Source of the DNA: Symbiodinium natans
Taxonomy: Eukaryota; Sar; Dinophyceae; Suessiales; Symbiodiniaceae
DNA length: 64,000 bases
Assembly (NCBI GenBank): GCA_905221605.1
Contig: CAJNDS010002361.1
Span: 242,364-306,363 of the forward strand
Direction of reading: 5' to 3'
In this document: positions 1 to 12,510 of the stretch, one piece after another
Numbering within the stretch: position 1 is the stretch's first letter
Layout of the letters: every line of letters begins with the position of its first letter
Program-made: the position numbers and the translations under genes
Notes under the pieces: generated by a model
Databases searched by the model: none
Told to the model about the DNA's origin: nothing
The model's input: the letters and a program-made list of their open reading frames with translations, nothing else

Positions 1-489
1 GGGCGGCGTTTTTTTGCGGAGTGATGCCGCAGGGTCACCTTCGACCCAACGGCGTTCATTGATTTTTAACACAGGGTCGGCCGCCTTTCCCGCCGGATGC
101 ATCATTTTCATAAAAGTTACAAAAAGTTATAAAAAGGTTGGATGATCGGATAGTAAGCGTGCCCAGAAATAGCGCAGAATGTCCGGCAATAACGCAAAAC
201 GGCTCTGTCATGATGTGATGGAGACCTTTCTGGATTCAGGACAGGAATGCATGGCGGTAGATGGCCTGGAGCTGGACCGCCAGTGTCAACGTAAGATCAG
301 TTTTAGACATTGGGAGACTTTCGATGTGCAGCGGCGCCTCGGGCTGGGACGGATTTCCCCTACGGAGCACAATGTCGCATGCTGGCAAGCAGTGTCTTTC
401 TCGGTCGCAGGATTTCCTCCGCCGATTCAACTTGATGCGGAGAGACGCCAACCCCGAGGACGAGCTCGAAAAAGAGGCCTGAGAAAACT
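1..489. other. No gene recognised; left edge
   Basis: I see no convincing coding exon here. The open frames that start near 179 and 261 run into the downstream low-complexity tract and have no recognisable motif. The first 90 bases hold a GCGTTCATTGA stretch that resembles the GCGTTCATTGGGG boxes near 19.4-19.6 kb. Confidence 0.5.
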
Positions 490-1205
490 TGTGTGTTTGT
501 TTGCTTGCTTGCTTGCTTGTTTGTTTGTTTGCTTGCTTGATTGTTTGCTTGTTTGTGTGTTTGTTTTGTTTGTTTTGTTTGGATTGCCTGTTTTGTTTGT
601 TTTGTTTATTTTGTTTATTTTGTTTGTCTGTTTATGTTTTTTGCTTGTTTTGCTTGTTTTGCTGTTTTGTTTGTTTTGTTTGTCTTGTTTGTCTTGTTTG
701 TTTTTTTTGTGTGTTTTTTTTTTTTTTTATTTGTATTGTTTGTCTTGTTTGTCTTGTTTGTCTTGATTGTATTGTTTGTCTTGTTTGTCTTGCTTGTCTT
801 GCTTGTCTTGCTTGTCTTGTTTGTCTTGTTTGTCTTGTTTGTCTTGCTTGTCTTGTTTGTCTTGTTTGTTTTGTTTGTTTTGCTTGTTTTGCTTGTTTTG
901 CTTGTCTTTGTTTGTTTTGGTTTTTTTTGGTTTTTGTTTGTTTGTTTTGTTTGTTTTGTTTTGTTTGTTTGCTTGTTCTTGTGTGTGTGTTTTTTGTGTT
1001 TGTGTCTGAATTTGTGTTTGCATATGCGTTTGTGTTTGAATTTGTATATATGTGTGTTTTTGTGTGTGAAATTTTGTGTTTGTGCTTGAATTTGTGTTCG
1101 TGTTTGTGCTTGTGTTTGCTTCTGTTTGTGTATGTTTGTGTTGTGCTTGTGCCTGTGCCTGTGTTTGTGTCCGTGTTTGTGTTTGCATGTTTGTGTGTTT
1201 GTTTG
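490..1205. repeat. TTTG/TGTC low-complexity tract with 9-bp periodicity
   Basis: The + strand is almost purely T, G and C with very few A. It is built from TTTG, CTTG and TGTC words. Between about 735 and 900 a 9-bp unit (TTTGTCTTG and close variants) repeats head to tail; before and after this the units shift to TTTG, then TGTGTTTG near 1000-1205. The long Leu/Phe/Cys frames (+) and Lys/Thr/Gln frames (-) are products of the repeat and not genes. It could be an expanded microsatellite. Confidence 0.9.
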
Positions 1206-2510
1206 GTTGGTGCGTATGTGTGGACGAAGTGACGGATGCGAAGAACGAACCAAGTCAGGCCGTGCAGAAGGTGCTGTCGTCCGTCAAAGATTGCCAACAT
1301 CAGCGGAAGCAAAAGGATCACGAGCTACACCCTCAAGTTCATGCGCGACTGCTAAGCTGCTCAATTCTGTCTCGCTGCAAGCTCGCATAAGCTCACCAGA
1401 GGTCCTTTCCTCCACTTTTCGTTCCCGGGCAGGCCCCACTTGCGTGGTACAGCAGTTCCGCAACCCTTGCATGGTACAGCAGTTCCACAACACATGCGGT
1501 GGTCGTAGCATTTCTGACGTCAGAGGTATATTGGATCGAATGGCTGGGTCAGGATGGAAGTGTTCAGGACAAGTTGCCAGAGCAACGCTGCACAGTGTGG
1601 CACGTCAGCGATTGCAACGCCCAGGACTCGCCAACCGAAGCAAATGCCCCGGAGAGAATGCCGAGGAGCTGTTCCCGTCCATGTTCAACTGTTTAAAGTT
1701 TGCGCAAGAGGCACCGGAAGCCACTTTGCCTGGCAATCTTGGCTCGGCCTCAAAATCTACCAAGTAGGAGAGTTCCTGGCACAGAACTGCACGACGATTT
1801 GTTACGATCATTTTCCTGCCGTACACTCCTTGATAGCTACACTCCTTGATGGCCCAGTCCGTGGTTTGGTCTTGTCGCTCAGTCTCAGATTGGACAGGAT
1901 ACACTTGACCTCCGCCACGGAGTTCCAGTGGATGGGCATGTTGGTAAAGCTTCGAGCAGTGAGCAAGGTATCGCGGGACATCTTGTGCACGTGTTGGCGG
2001 TGGGCCAGGTCCTTGCTGCTGCGTGGTGGCACCAATGCTTTGAAAGATCACCTGCGTGAACCTCGGACTTGTCGAACGACATCGCTTGACGTCGCTTCAT
2101 GTCGCGAAAGTTCTGAGACGATTGTAGATTCGTTTGGTTTATTTGGTTCGGCGAATCGGCAGGTGTGGAAATTACAAAGAAGGCTTGGAGAAGTACAAAG
2201 TTCATTTAAAGGCTGGACAGACATGACGGACAAGTCCACCACAGCTCTGCGGGGGCTCTTTGTGCCCAGCTTGGTGCAGGCAAACGATGGCTGCTGGTGC
2301 GTCGTCAGTTGATGCGCAAAGTTTTCCTTGTTGCGCCCTCGCCTCTGATCCTTTCCTCTGGTGCAAAGCCACTGAACAGAACATCTTGCTGTAAAGACGA
2401 AGCCTGCAGTATTCAATTCATCCTGCTGGAATGGCTAGTGGCCCCCTAGTCATTTGTGTTTTTTTGTGTACTTTGTTTTTTTCGTTTAGGGCTTCCTAGT
2501 ACACAACAGG
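1206..2510. other. Gene-poor stretch with a short direct repeat
   Basis: No exon is supported. A 27-28-bp unit beginning TGGTACAGCAGTTCC is duplicated in tandem at 1445-1497, and a 16-17-bp unit (TACACTCCTTGATRGC) is duplicated near 1820-1850. Overlapping frames on both strands between 1126 and 2312 lack motifs and codon bias. Confidence 0.5.
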
Positions 2511-2512
2511 CA

Positions 2513-2858
2513 GAGGAAATGGAGGTTTGCCTATGAACAAATGGAGGATATAGAGGTTTTCATGCACAGGGCATGGCAGTTTTCCGACTGCACCACAGAG
2601 GAAATTGGGGTTTTCCCAGTAAATCTATGTCCTCCAAATTTCATAGCAAACCTCCATTTCCTCCAAAGCCGCTGTTTCCTGTGAATTTCAATGGGAAAAC
2701 CTTTATTTCCTCTATGTTCTAATGCGAAAGCTTCGATTTCCCCGATGTTTTTATTTCAAGACCTCTCTTTCCTTTGTATTTCAATGGGAAAGCCTCCGCT
2801 GCACTTTCAGAGGAAGACCTTTATTTCCGCTGCACACATTTTACTAGGAAACCCTAGA
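2513..2858. repeat. 31-bp-period repeat array with an inverted left arm
   Basis: From about 2640 to 2858 a unit of close to 31 bp repeats head to tail: four successive units begin AAAGCC, AAAACC, AAAGCT and AAGACC at exact 31-bp steps, each with ATTTCC near position 10. The final units are 25 and 35 bp. To the left the same words occur in reverse complement: 2513-2537 is nearly a perfect inverted copy of 2640-2663 with about 100 bp between. The same family reappears at 39.11-39.48 kb. No function is claimed. Confidence 0.8.
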
Positions 2859-3310
2859 CCAGACAAAAAGAGATGTAAAAAAGAGAGGTCCAAAATAAAT
2901 CTTCGGTCATTGCGAGTCCATGTCGCGTAATGGTAAGCCAAAGCTGTGCAGACCCAGCCATGCATGTTATGTTGCTGATTAGCTTGATTTGGCTGAAGTG
3001 ACATGGCATGGTGACGAGGCTATTTAACACTTTGCAAAAAGCGTGCCAGCTTCTCGCAGCCCGTGGTACACATGGCATCACAACTTCGCATTACAACTGC
3101 ATACACTCGTCTCCCTGACGAATGCAAGCACAGGCTTCATGCATACATCCAGGCGGGTTACTCGCATGCAGCACGAGCAGCCATGTCTCCCGCGTCGAGG
3201 CAGAGTGGCGATAGAGTAACCATGGCAGCTTGATCAGAGTGCAAACGATGTCCTCGCCCTCCTGTCGTCACTGTAGTCGCAGGCCGACCGATGGATCGAA
3301 ATCAGTCCAA
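2859..3310. other. No gene recognised
   Basis: Nothing with a recognisable motif or splice-site framing is visible on either strand between the repeat array and the coiled-coil exon candidates. Confidence 0.5.
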
Positions 3311-3329
3311 GTCACCAAACTGAGCAATC

Positions 3330-4124
3330 AGTCTGCTGCTCAGTCTCGGCAGCTGTCCAAAGCATATTTCCAGCGCCAAAAGTCCAAACGTCTGTCGCTG
3401 CACGGCTCAAAAATCTCTCTCTTGCAGGATATCGCGACATTTTAAGCAGTGCGGCCTACGCAAGGCACAGCTTTCCAATCAACATGTAGAGCCTTGGTGC
3501 ATCGAGCGTGGCCAGGCAGAGTTCAAGAGGCAGAAGTCTCTCCTCATCGAAAAAGAATTACAGGTTCTCTCTCGCAATGCTTTCATTGATCTCTGAGTTG
3601 ATCCAAGTGTGCTTTTTGATGCTTTTGTTCTGTGCAGGCACACTTCAAGGCGAAGCATGAGACTGAGAGAGCAGAGGCACAGGACGAATCCGATGTCAAA
3701 ATGAACAATCAGTTTTAAGTACAAGTGCTGTACATTGAGCTACAATGCGGCACTGGTACAGTACGAAATCATCCGGAAGTATGTCAGATGTCATGGTGGA
3801 CTTTGCGAGTTGAGTTCCTGTTTCTGTGTCTTTCCTGGCGACCGCCCGACATTCTGTGACGGCCAGGGCCCGGAAAGACCAGTCCCGGGCTTGGCAGTTT
3901 CAATGCAAAACGCAAGGTTTCTTCTTCCAGTCAAGAGCCCAAGCCCATGCAAATGTAGTGCGCATGCAATGTCCCGGACGTTTAGAGCGCAGCAGAAGAC
4001 AGCAGCAGCCGTGTCGGCCGCACCAGCGCAGGCATCAAGTCCAGGCGCAAGCCCGACCAGCAAAGCCAAGGGTCAGCCGCGAACTTGTGAGACGAGAATG
4101 AATCATGTTCACTGGTATCGCTGA
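3330..4124 (+). CDS. Candidate exons of an unidentified coiled-coil-like gene
   Basis: Several short open stretches on the + strand follow AG acceptors and have a charged, helix-prone composition. One block (about 3511-3563) reads AEFKRQKSLLIEKELQ. A second (about 3641-3717, ending in TAA) reads AHFKAKHETERAEAQ. An Ala/Pro/Ser-rich stretch around 3985-4080 contains QQKTAAAVSAAPAQ. They resemble coiled-coil exons and an unstructured linker, but no family is recognised and I cannot join them confidently. They may belong to one gene with introns, or be chance open frames. Transcript data would be needed to fix the model. Confidence 0.3.
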
Positions 4125-6430
4125 TGCAGTCATGGTGGCATGTGGTTTTGCAGTTTGCATGGGGCTTTTGCAGCATCTTAGCCCCATTACTATCAACTAA
4201 AGGAAGGAAAATTATAAAAAAACCCTTCAACCACAGTATCTCGGGCCGAGACTTGGGGGTTGTACTGTGTTTAAGAGATTGACAAAGAATGATGATGATG
4301 TATTCAGTAAAGAGACATCACGCATACATTTCTTTTTGCGAACCTTCCGCACCCGATCATCGGTGTTTCTGTCCCTCGTTTCAATCGTTCTTAATTTCAG
4401 TTTTCTTCCCGAGGATTCTGTCGAGGTAGGTTGGACTTAGATTAGTATCTGGAGCCCTTAGGCAGATGCTATGCTATGTTCCGGATGCGAGTGCAAGGCT
4501 CATAGAATCCAACACAGCCCAAGCCGAAGCAATGCAAGAACAAATTGTTTTACAAGACTCATACTCTTGAAATCTAAAGTGTTCTCAAAATTGGACAATC
4601 TTTACAGTAACGACGTCACACTGCAGAATGCAGCGTTTCATGCACTTCATCCCAGGTCCTCTTCTTCGGCCCAATTGCAGGCGGAGAATTCTGCATACAA
4701 CGCGGAATCGCAGTCAAACACTCTCTCTCTCTCTCTTTCCTCTCTCTTGGAGCCCGAAATGCTAGGCCCAGCTTCCGCCTCCACCTGGCAAAGTGGCCAC
4801 ACGTGATCTCGGGCAAGTTTCTTTTGCAGAACTGCCTAGCTTGATCTAACTGGTGTTTTTTTGTCGAAGAGACCTCCCAGCCGAGTTTGGCACATTTTGG
4901 CACCGTGCGCTGCATGATGCTGCATGACAGGATTTGCAGCATCATATCCAGCTTGGATGCATCCATCCATTCACCCTGGTGCTGCCAGTGAGAGGCCGCA
5001 GAGCTTGGGCTTGGGTCTGCAAAGGTGAATTAGAGTCAAGTAATGAGGCCCGACTGCCTTAAGTTCCAAGTTTCATTCAGCCCGTGGCTTTCAGAGCATG
5101 TTCAAAGGATTTACCTGACATGCCAGGCCTGCCTCGCAGGGCTCGCGGATTCGGAATGTGCCACTTTCACGGAATACGGTGCCACTCGCCTCTGACAACG
5201 ACTTCCAGGCAGGTCCGCTACCGTCCACCATCCGCCTGAGACTTAAGCAAATCTCGTGGATGTGTTGCCTGAAAAACACGGACAGGCAGCAACAGTTGAG
5301 CTAGATTCCTGCGATCCCAGCGGCCAGAGCCCTGGGAAGTATCACCCTGACGCGGTCTCGCATGCTGTGAATTGCTGTGACATCTCCGGGAGCTCTTAGA
5401 GTGCCTTTGCACGACTCGAGCCTCGAAGGAGAAAGAGGGGACAGGGCCGATTTCGGCCTTAGTTCTACCACGTCTTCACTTGCGGTTTCCAAAGCCAGGC
5501 AAGCTTCTTAGCACATGCAGTTGCCTGTAGCGTGTTTAGGATGTGGTTACAACCTACAATGCTGCTGCACGTGCAAAGTCCAATAGTTCAAGCACTGTTC
5601 AAACTTTTCAAGCTAGCTGCAATCAGCTACACTGAGGCGGTTTTCCCCGAAGAAGGCGCAAGGAACGCTGTTTTTTGCAGGCGCGGGTGATCAAAGTTTG
5701 CCAGAACCATCCTCGCATCAGCAGTGCCCATGCTGAGCAATCTATGAGATAGCAGAGTTGTCAGCTCGAATCGAAGTCCTATCCCAGTGGTTCCGAACCC
5801 TCTTGACACTTGACCCGAGGTTCGAGCTTGAAGGTTGAGATTATCGGTTTGGTGTAAGATTGCATGGTAGATTTCAATCGCAACCCTCGCTGCGCACGAT
5901 CCTCGTCAAGTGACAGCAGACTCTAGTCGGTTCAACAGTCAACGTTGCCGTAGGCCGACACAGGCTTGCTCCTGCTCAGAGCATAAGGGGACTAAGGGGA
6001 CCTCTTAGACTCCTACATTCTGTCCGGGAGTGCGGTATGCGAGTCTTGTGGGTGCGCATGCAGAGTGTGGCAGAGCATTCGTGGGGGAGGTCAGCCCGAG
6101 ACTGCCGAGACAGAGGAAGATCGCTTGTTTGCCATGAACAGCCGCGAGGCACACGGCACAATCCGAGCAGTCATGTAATGTAATTTCAGTGTTCCCACCC
6201 CACCCCACCTGTAGGCTGCGTCAACAAAAGCAGATGGGAAGTGTTAGTCAAGAATTGTCGTGGACAAGCTTCCACGCACGACGGCCTTCCATGCTAGCAC
6301 AACGTATTTAGCAACGTATTTAGCAACGCATGCTTCGGCCCATAAAGGATGTTGTTGTACTTCGAAGATGATTAGCAAATTAGGCTACGGGACAAGCTCG
6401 GAGAACAGTGTTACTGCAGCATTGCCTGTG
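4125..6430. other. Gene-poor stretch
   Basis: No supported exon. Composition is mixed and the open frames are short, overlapping and without motifs on both strands. Confidence 0.45.
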
Positions 6431-6432
6431 CC

Positions 6433-7035
6433 AGGAAGAGCTTTTCCAAGCTGCAGAAGCAGAAGCTGCTGCCTTGAAAGCAAGCTGGGAGACAGGCTTT
6501 CAATTTCGCTTAACAAGTCAGTGAGGTGCTTGAGTGGCTTGTGCGAGATTCTCTGCCCAGATGGCTTGCGCAGGTATGAAGCAACGTGACCCGTCTCAGC
6601 CTCGTGGCTTCATGCGCTCGTATTGTGGTTTCTTTGTTGACGCTGCAGAGGCCAGACATGATCGAGCGCTTGGGCGACCTGATGGTGCTCTTGGGACCCA
6701 GGCAGCGAGGGCAACGGGAGGCGACATGTGGAGGCAACTCTCATGTGTTTCGGCGTGGTGTGCCACTGCGCTTGTTTTGGCCCAACCATTCCTGTTTTTA
6801 TAACTTGTGCCCTCAGACAAGCGAAGCATGCGAAACCTTCACGTCGTTTGGATGGGACATGATGGGACTTGAGGCTTTTGAGGCTCAGTCGTTTTTGAGT
6901 GAAATGAGGTATCGTACCTTGCCGCGTGAAGCCGTCTGGGAAAAAGCCGTTGCTCTGGGCTTGGCTCGGCTTAGTCACACCTTCTACTTGGTAACAGATC
7001 ACTTAAACCATTCACACGAGCAATGCGTGATATAG
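6433..7035 (+). CDS. Weak exon candidates, unidentified
   Basis: A short alanine/glutamate-rich open stretch (about 6437-6499) reads EELFQAAEAEAAALKASWE after a CAG acceptor. A second (about 6651-6700) reads RPDMIERLGDLMVLLGP after GCAG and before a possible GC donor. Both look more protein-like than the surrounding sequence. The frame running on to 7035 contains a plausible helical tail. No family is recognised and the joins are unknown, so this is listed only as a candidate. Confidence 0.25.
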
Positions 7036-10000
7036 CCATGTGCCGATGTGCGCAGAAGCTGACTTTCCCAAGGTTGGGGGCATGACGGCGATACAAAGGC
7101 GTGAAAAGCGCCTTGGACGTTGCAAGCTCAGGAGTCATCTCAAGTACTGTTGCACAACGATTAAAAGGCATTGTCGAGTGAACTATTTTAAGTCTTGTCG
7201 CTACGCTGCTCGGCTTGGCCGGGGCCCAGGGCTGAGCCTCCCCAGGGGAATCCAGAGGACAACCCGAGCACGAGCTAGGCATCACCGCATCTAGAGTCTC
7301 AACTGCCAAGAAAAGATCAGCTGCGAGTCAAGAAAGGAGTGTGGCCATAAGAAAGCCTGCTTGACAGGTTTCCCCTGGTATTTTCCTGAAGAACCAACTC
7401 CAACCAAAACTTGCCCAAGTTCTTTGAGAGCTCTCTGAGGGCGTGGGGCCACTCCAAAGCTTCAGGTCACACCCGTGTGCCATGCGTGCGTCCGAACGGC
7501 TGGGGTGGGGGGAGGGGGGGCAAATTGGTGGCTGGAGTGCAAGGCTGCTTCTGGGTTGTGAAACTGAATCCCAAGCTGCGCCATGGGCAACGTATATTTG
7601 GCCTGGAAGTTTGCAACCAGCTCCATTCTTTTCGATGCTAAGCTGCCGCTTCCTATGCGCTGTCGGGACACTGTCGAAGCAGAGGCCAGCTCCTGACCGG
7701 AATGTGTGACATCGTGTGATATCTCCAAACACTCACTCATTTGGCAGCGCAGGTCAAAGCAAAGGAAGGCAGAGAACTTCAGAGAACTTCAGAGAACCAC
7801 ATCAACAAATCGAGAAGCGTGCCCTTGTAACCTTTGCAGGCCTCCGAGCCCAGAGCGCTTGCAGGATTACGACCCTGATGGCGGCGCCAGGCCAGAGCTG
7901 AGATGAGTTGAGATGAGTTGAGATGATGTCCCGGTCATTGTTTGACTGGGAGTATTTTGGGCCGTCAGGGCGGCTTGGTTACAAGCACGCGAACGTGAGC
8001 AAGACGGGAAGGCCACCGGCCAGAACTTTTCACAATGTGTTGGCAGACAGTTACTGAGTCACTGTTGACGGGTGCCACGCGTCATGATGCAGGCCCTGGG
8101 ACCGCGGATAAAATCAGTTCTGGCCTCACTGGGGGTACCGGAGCTTCGGTCCTTTGTGCTATCTTGTCGCGGGTGCTCTTGCGCTGGTCGCTAGGACGTT
8201 TCTCGTGTGGAACCTTGTGGAGTGTTTTGTTCAGCGTTGCCCTATGGTGGCTTTTGTCCTTCAAGTTTACACGCTGCAAAGTTTCCTTTTTGCATGTCCT
8301 TGCCCTGAGGCTTGAGGTTTGTCACATTTTGTGCCCACCCTTCTCGCGCATCTCACACTGCCATGCCGTGCTCAACACCAATTTGCTCCCAGTGCTTCTT
8401 CTGTCCCGTTTCTCCTTCAAAACTTTGGAGGGTCCTTGGATGCCTTGATACCAGTATGAGTTGTGTGCAATGTTAACACTACGCGACCCGCCTGAGCCGT
8501 GGCCTGCACAGAGGTGCTTGTTCTGCTCGCTTGGAGTGAATAATGAGGATAAGGAGGGTGAGGGCGGCGGGGGTGGGGTCGCGGGGGTGGTGGGGTGCGG
8601 CTTGGGCGCAAGCCCGTTCTGGGACGCCTGTTGTTTCCATGCAAAGGCTGGGCTTAGTTGTGCGGCCTGCTTTGTCACTAACTGTTGCAGCATTGCGTCG
8701 CACTGACCCACCACGTTGTCCCAGCAAAACAGCTGAGGTTCCAGCTTTGGGGCCGTCTATGCAGCTTTCAGTCTTTGCTTTGTGAGCGGGCCCTTTGTTG
8801 CTCAGTCCGAATCTGCTCACGTATCAAGCAGCGTATCAAGGGTTGCATCCTATACTTGGAAGTTACCATTCAGCTTCCTGATGCACTTTCATTTGATAGC
8901 CACCAACCGCATCACTTCGAAGGAGGCCCAGACTGCCAGAAGGCACGGGTGGCCTGCATCCCGTAATCTGATCTGCAGACTTGCAACGGAAACAAAGTTT
9001 CAAGTTGCGGAAGAGGTGGCGCTGTAAACCTCGTGGACAAAAATGTTCTCACCGAGCTTGGTGAGATTTATACGAAAACCGGACAGGTTCCCTGTCTGGT
9101 TCAGCAGGGTCATGAACAAGCTGAGATGCGGATCCGCACGCGCTGAGGTATTGAGGTATTTGTCGGTCCGGTGGATTCCTGCAGACCGCCTTCCTTCAGA
9201 GATCGCTGATGTCGACAGACCACCAGACCGCACCAGGGCCGTGCTTGTCGTGCCATGCCGTATAAGACGTGTGTCCTCGCCCGTGTGTCCCGGCAATGGG
9301 CTGATTAGCCCGTCCAGGATTGCACAGATCCAGAACAGTTAAGCCCGATGCCAGCATCAGTTGGCAGACAAGCAGGAAGATGTCATCGGTTTTTGCGAAA
9401 ACAGCTTCTTTTCAACGAGGGCAGGGCACGGATGAGCGAGGGGTCGCCATTTCTTCTGATGTTTGCTGTATGTCCTGGTCCACACAACCCGTAAAAGTGA
9501 GAAGGGGGAACAGTGGGTGAGTGCCGAATCTGTGCTGGACACGCCCCGACGGTTGTTGTCTTGCACGCGTACGCGCCACGACACGGACGGCATCGACTGA
9601 AGCGTCCAGCAAAGCCCCGCCTGTTGTGGGCTGTGCGTTCATGAGGCACGTAATTGTCAACACCAAGTCGCACCTCAAGTTGTCCGCTTCAACGAAATGA
9701 AATTACGCTGAAAGCGGCATCACTGTGAGCGTGGAATGTGAAGGATCGGTGTCTAAATCGAACCAGTGCAGATATTTGCCGATCCAGGCTGATAGAGTCC
9801 AGTGCTTTGTCGAGTGCTTCGGGCATCCACGGGCCACCTAGCTCCACTCGGCCATCGGCCAGGTGGAGGAACCTGCCCAGGACCAGTTTTGGTATCCGGT
9901 GGCGCCTGCACCACACCCCCTATCTCTGTCTCTGTGTGTGTGTGTGTAAATGTAAGCCAATGTAGGCATGTGTCGCCTTCCAGAATGGCTTCCCAAGTAG

Positions 10001-10067
10001 TGCAGTTGTTCCACCCTTCTTCAATGTGAAACAGATGTTGCCCTTGCACAGCTGCTCGAATAGTGCG
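7036..10067. other. Gene-poor stretch
   Basis: No supported gene. Overlapping short frames occur on both strands. Short features only: a triple GAGTTGAGATGA direct repeat near 7897-7926, GC-rich purine runs near 8553-8600, and a short (TG)n run near 9938-9948. Confidence 0.45.
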
Positions 10068-10830
10068 TCGTTGATTCAACAACCCTTTTTTTCCGCGCCT
10101 CTTTTCCGCCTGCAGGGCAGCTGTCCCGCTACGCTAGACTACGCCGCCAGGGGCAGGCTTACTACCTGCATCGACGCGCCAGCACGTCGCCTGCACGTCG
10201 CCGGCACGGCTACGGGCGCAGCGGCAGGCGACTAGGGCCCGCAGGGCCTGCGAGCTCAAGCATGGCTCGAGGGGCGGACCAGCCCGCAGCGGCCGCGCGG
10301 CGAAGAGCGGGAGGCGCTCGCTGCGACCGGACGCGCAGGAGGTGATGCACGGAGCGGCCAGCTTGCGCCCCCCCTATGTCCGCGCCCAGGACCACGAGCT
10401 CCTGAGGCCCCACGCTGCAGAGCTCTGGGTAGGTGGACCGCTTGCAGCGTTCGGCCACCCGGAGCACGGCGCCGTCCGTATCAGCCACGCCCGGCTGAAC
10501 GCGCCCCCCGCGGCGTGGCGCCGTAGACGACTACGGCTTGGGCCGCAGCGGTTGGGGCTAGCCGGAAGGGGCAAACGCAAGCGACGCCGCAACGCAAGCT
10601 GCATGGCCTGCGGAGCGAGAATAAGTGCAGCTTCGCTAGTGCTTCGCTTGGCACTGCCGTGAGCCAGGCACCCGCGTGCACCCGCGTGCGGCCCGCCTTG
10701 CGAGCGTAGCAGGGCTTGGGATGCAGGCTGCAAAGCCGGCTGCAGCACGCGATCGCGATAGTAGAGGTTTCGTGTCCGCGTCGCGTGAAACTGCCAGCCA
10801 TGCGGCCAGTCCCCGGGCCTGCATCACGGA
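10068..10830 (-). pseudogene. Family A retroelement fragment, 3' part, decayed
   Basis: Read on the minus strand this matches the C-terminal half of the family A reverse-transcriptase protein whose best copy is at 21.6-24.17 kb. Around 10780-10550 the residues SQATLLRSQ-like, GPHAGA and RRRLRLPL line up with SQAGPHAGR and LRRLRLPL of that copy. Near 10530-10485 comes VVYGATPRG, and 10488-10215 gives ADTDGAVLRVAERCKRSTYPEL then LVVLGADIGG. The Cys/His knuckle is largely lost and several frameshifts separate the pieces. The left edge (10068-10115) reads, on the minus strand, as an A-rich end near GGCGCGGAAAAAA, as expected of a 3' terminus. It cannot make a functional protein. Confidence 0.75.
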
Positions 10831-11099
10831 TATCACGGAGCTGTTGCGGCCGGGCACCGTTGTAGGCTGCTTGCGAGCTGGGGCATGCTTCCCAGCCTTA
10901 CGCTTGCAACAGGTCTCGCATAGCAGCAGCGGTCACATCCGGTTCCTGGGGAGACGCTGTCGCATGGCACCTCGCTTCTCGCCCGATGTCGCCAGAGATG
11001 AACCTCTGGCGTAAACAACTTCGCGACGCTGCATGTTTGCGTGCTGACAAATTCAATGCTCGGCATTTCCACCATGTCAATCGGCGGATAGAACGCATC

Positions 11100-11410
11100 T
11101 GTGCCAACCGTGCTGCGCAAGATCAAGGCCGCCCTGCATCACTTGGACAAAACCCCTGGTTGCGGTAATATGGAGCATTAAGGTGTTGACCTTCCACGGT
11201 GGCAAGATGCTGTCCTCCTTTTTTTGGAGCTCTGTAGGTCGTACGGTTGCGTACCCTCGATTTGGAAGCATGGCCTTGTCGTCCCACTTGCAAAGAACGC
11301 CCATGCAACTGAACAGAGCAACTACCGTCCCATAACCTTGACGTCGTCGTTTGCAAAAACTTTAGAATTTCAAGTCGCACCAGGCCGGAAGTGGATGCGC
11401 AACTTGATCC
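11100..11410 (+). pseudogene. Element B: 5' part of a non-LTR reverse transcriptase
   Basis: The + strand encodes the start of an RT domain in broken frames. Around 11110-11165 it gives KIKAALHHLDKTPGCG, the usual helix plus K-x-P-G motif before RT block 1. Around 11221-11385 it gives LELCRSYGCVPSIWKHG, then VVPLAKN, then NYRPITLTSSFAKTLE, which is the classic NYRPI-L-T-S-K-E block of non-LTR retroelements. The homology stops at about 11410 and resumes near 13000 on the same strand, so the element looks interrupted. No intact frame remains. Confidence 0.75.
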
Positions 11411-11464
11411 TTCTTCCTGTTTCTCCCAGGCAAAAATATGTAAAATATGTTTGTTTATTAGTCT

Positions 11465-12290
11465 TTTTTCGCGCGCCTTGTTGCGTCCGCACAAAGCGTC
11501 CCAACGACGTCTGTTGCCTAGACTTACAGAGCGCGAGCGAAGCGGCAGCCGACTGGGGGCGCTCGCACTCGTCGGAGGTCGAACACGTCACCCAACGGGA
11601 GCGTGTCTGGCGCACCAGGCAGCGGCGGCATGGACCGCACGCCAGAGCTGGCAACTGCTCGCTGCAGGGCGACCGACAACACACTCCACCAGTGGCATGC
11701 CCAGCCCTGGGCAGGCGCGCAAGGGTGGTGGGGCGCGTTGGACGCGGAGCCGGAGCAGGGTGCGGAGCAACTGCTGGCACTCGTCGCTCCATCGGCCCCC
11801 CAACTTCAGCAGCGAGGACAACCAGCCGCTGAGGCCCCCTCGCGTAAGCTCCGGGCAACATGCGACTTTAAGCGCCTGCGCGCCGCAACAAGCGCGACGG
11901 GACGGGCCGACCGAGTGGGGACACTAGCGTTGCGTCGCAGCACGAGGCCTCGCCATTGGTCGTTGCCCCCACAACCGTATGGGCCTTCCGCACCACAGCG
12001 CAGGTCCGTCAGGGGCAGGCGGCGCCGCGCTGCGACGTGCATGAGGTCCGGCGCGAGGGTGGACGCCGCATCCGAAGCGGCGAGCCGCATACCGGCATGC
12101 GGACGACATACCGCCACGCGGACCGGATTGAGCGTGGAGGAGGAGGGTTCGAGCGGTATGTCGCTGCCAACCAGGGCTCCCGGAGGGGGACAGGCGCGGC
12201 GCTCATCGCATAATATCGTGGTGCGGCAGCCGCGCGAATCCGCACCACTCGCCCCGCCGACGGCCGCGACGTGACGACAACAAAGAACGT
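11465..12290 (-). pseudogene. Family A retroelement fragment inside element B
   Basis: On the minus strand, 12100-11830 gives pieces such as DLMHVAARRRL and a CGA-GPYGCGG stretch corresponding to the Cys/His knuckle region. From 11860 to 11760 it gives GPQRLVVLAAEVGG and, one frame over, GGRWSDECQQLLRTLLRLR, the conserved block near the C-terminus of family A. Frameshifts and deletions separate the pieces. The 3' edge on this strand is GGCGCGCGAAAAAA (11468-11481), matching the A-rich end of other copies. Its position between the two halves of element B suggests it inserted into B. Confidence 0.7.
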
Positions 12291-12510
12291 CAAAGAACAT
12301 TCACTCTTGGCGGAGGCGGCGGCTCAGGGGCGTCGTTGGTCGTGAAGGTGCACAGCGCGTAATTCCACACGGCCCCTCGCACGGGGCCAGCCCGTCCAAG
12401 GCGCACGCATGCCCGCGTTCAAGGTGCCCGTGCACGGCTTTTCCCGCGTCAAGGCCGCACACGCGCTTTGTTTTGATCAATTTTAACCAGGTATATCGAA
12501 GCTTTCGGAT
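12291..12510. other. GC-rich spacer, no gene
   Basis: No recognisable coding or RNA feature between the family A fragment and the telomere-like tract. Confidence 0.4.

Noticed and set aside
489-1253. Long Leu/Phe/Cys-rich frames on + and Lys/Thr/Gln-rich frames on - suggesting membrane or disordered proteins
   Set aside because: They are translations of TTTG/TGTC low-complexity DNA in several frames at once; no motif, no start context, same pattern in all frames.
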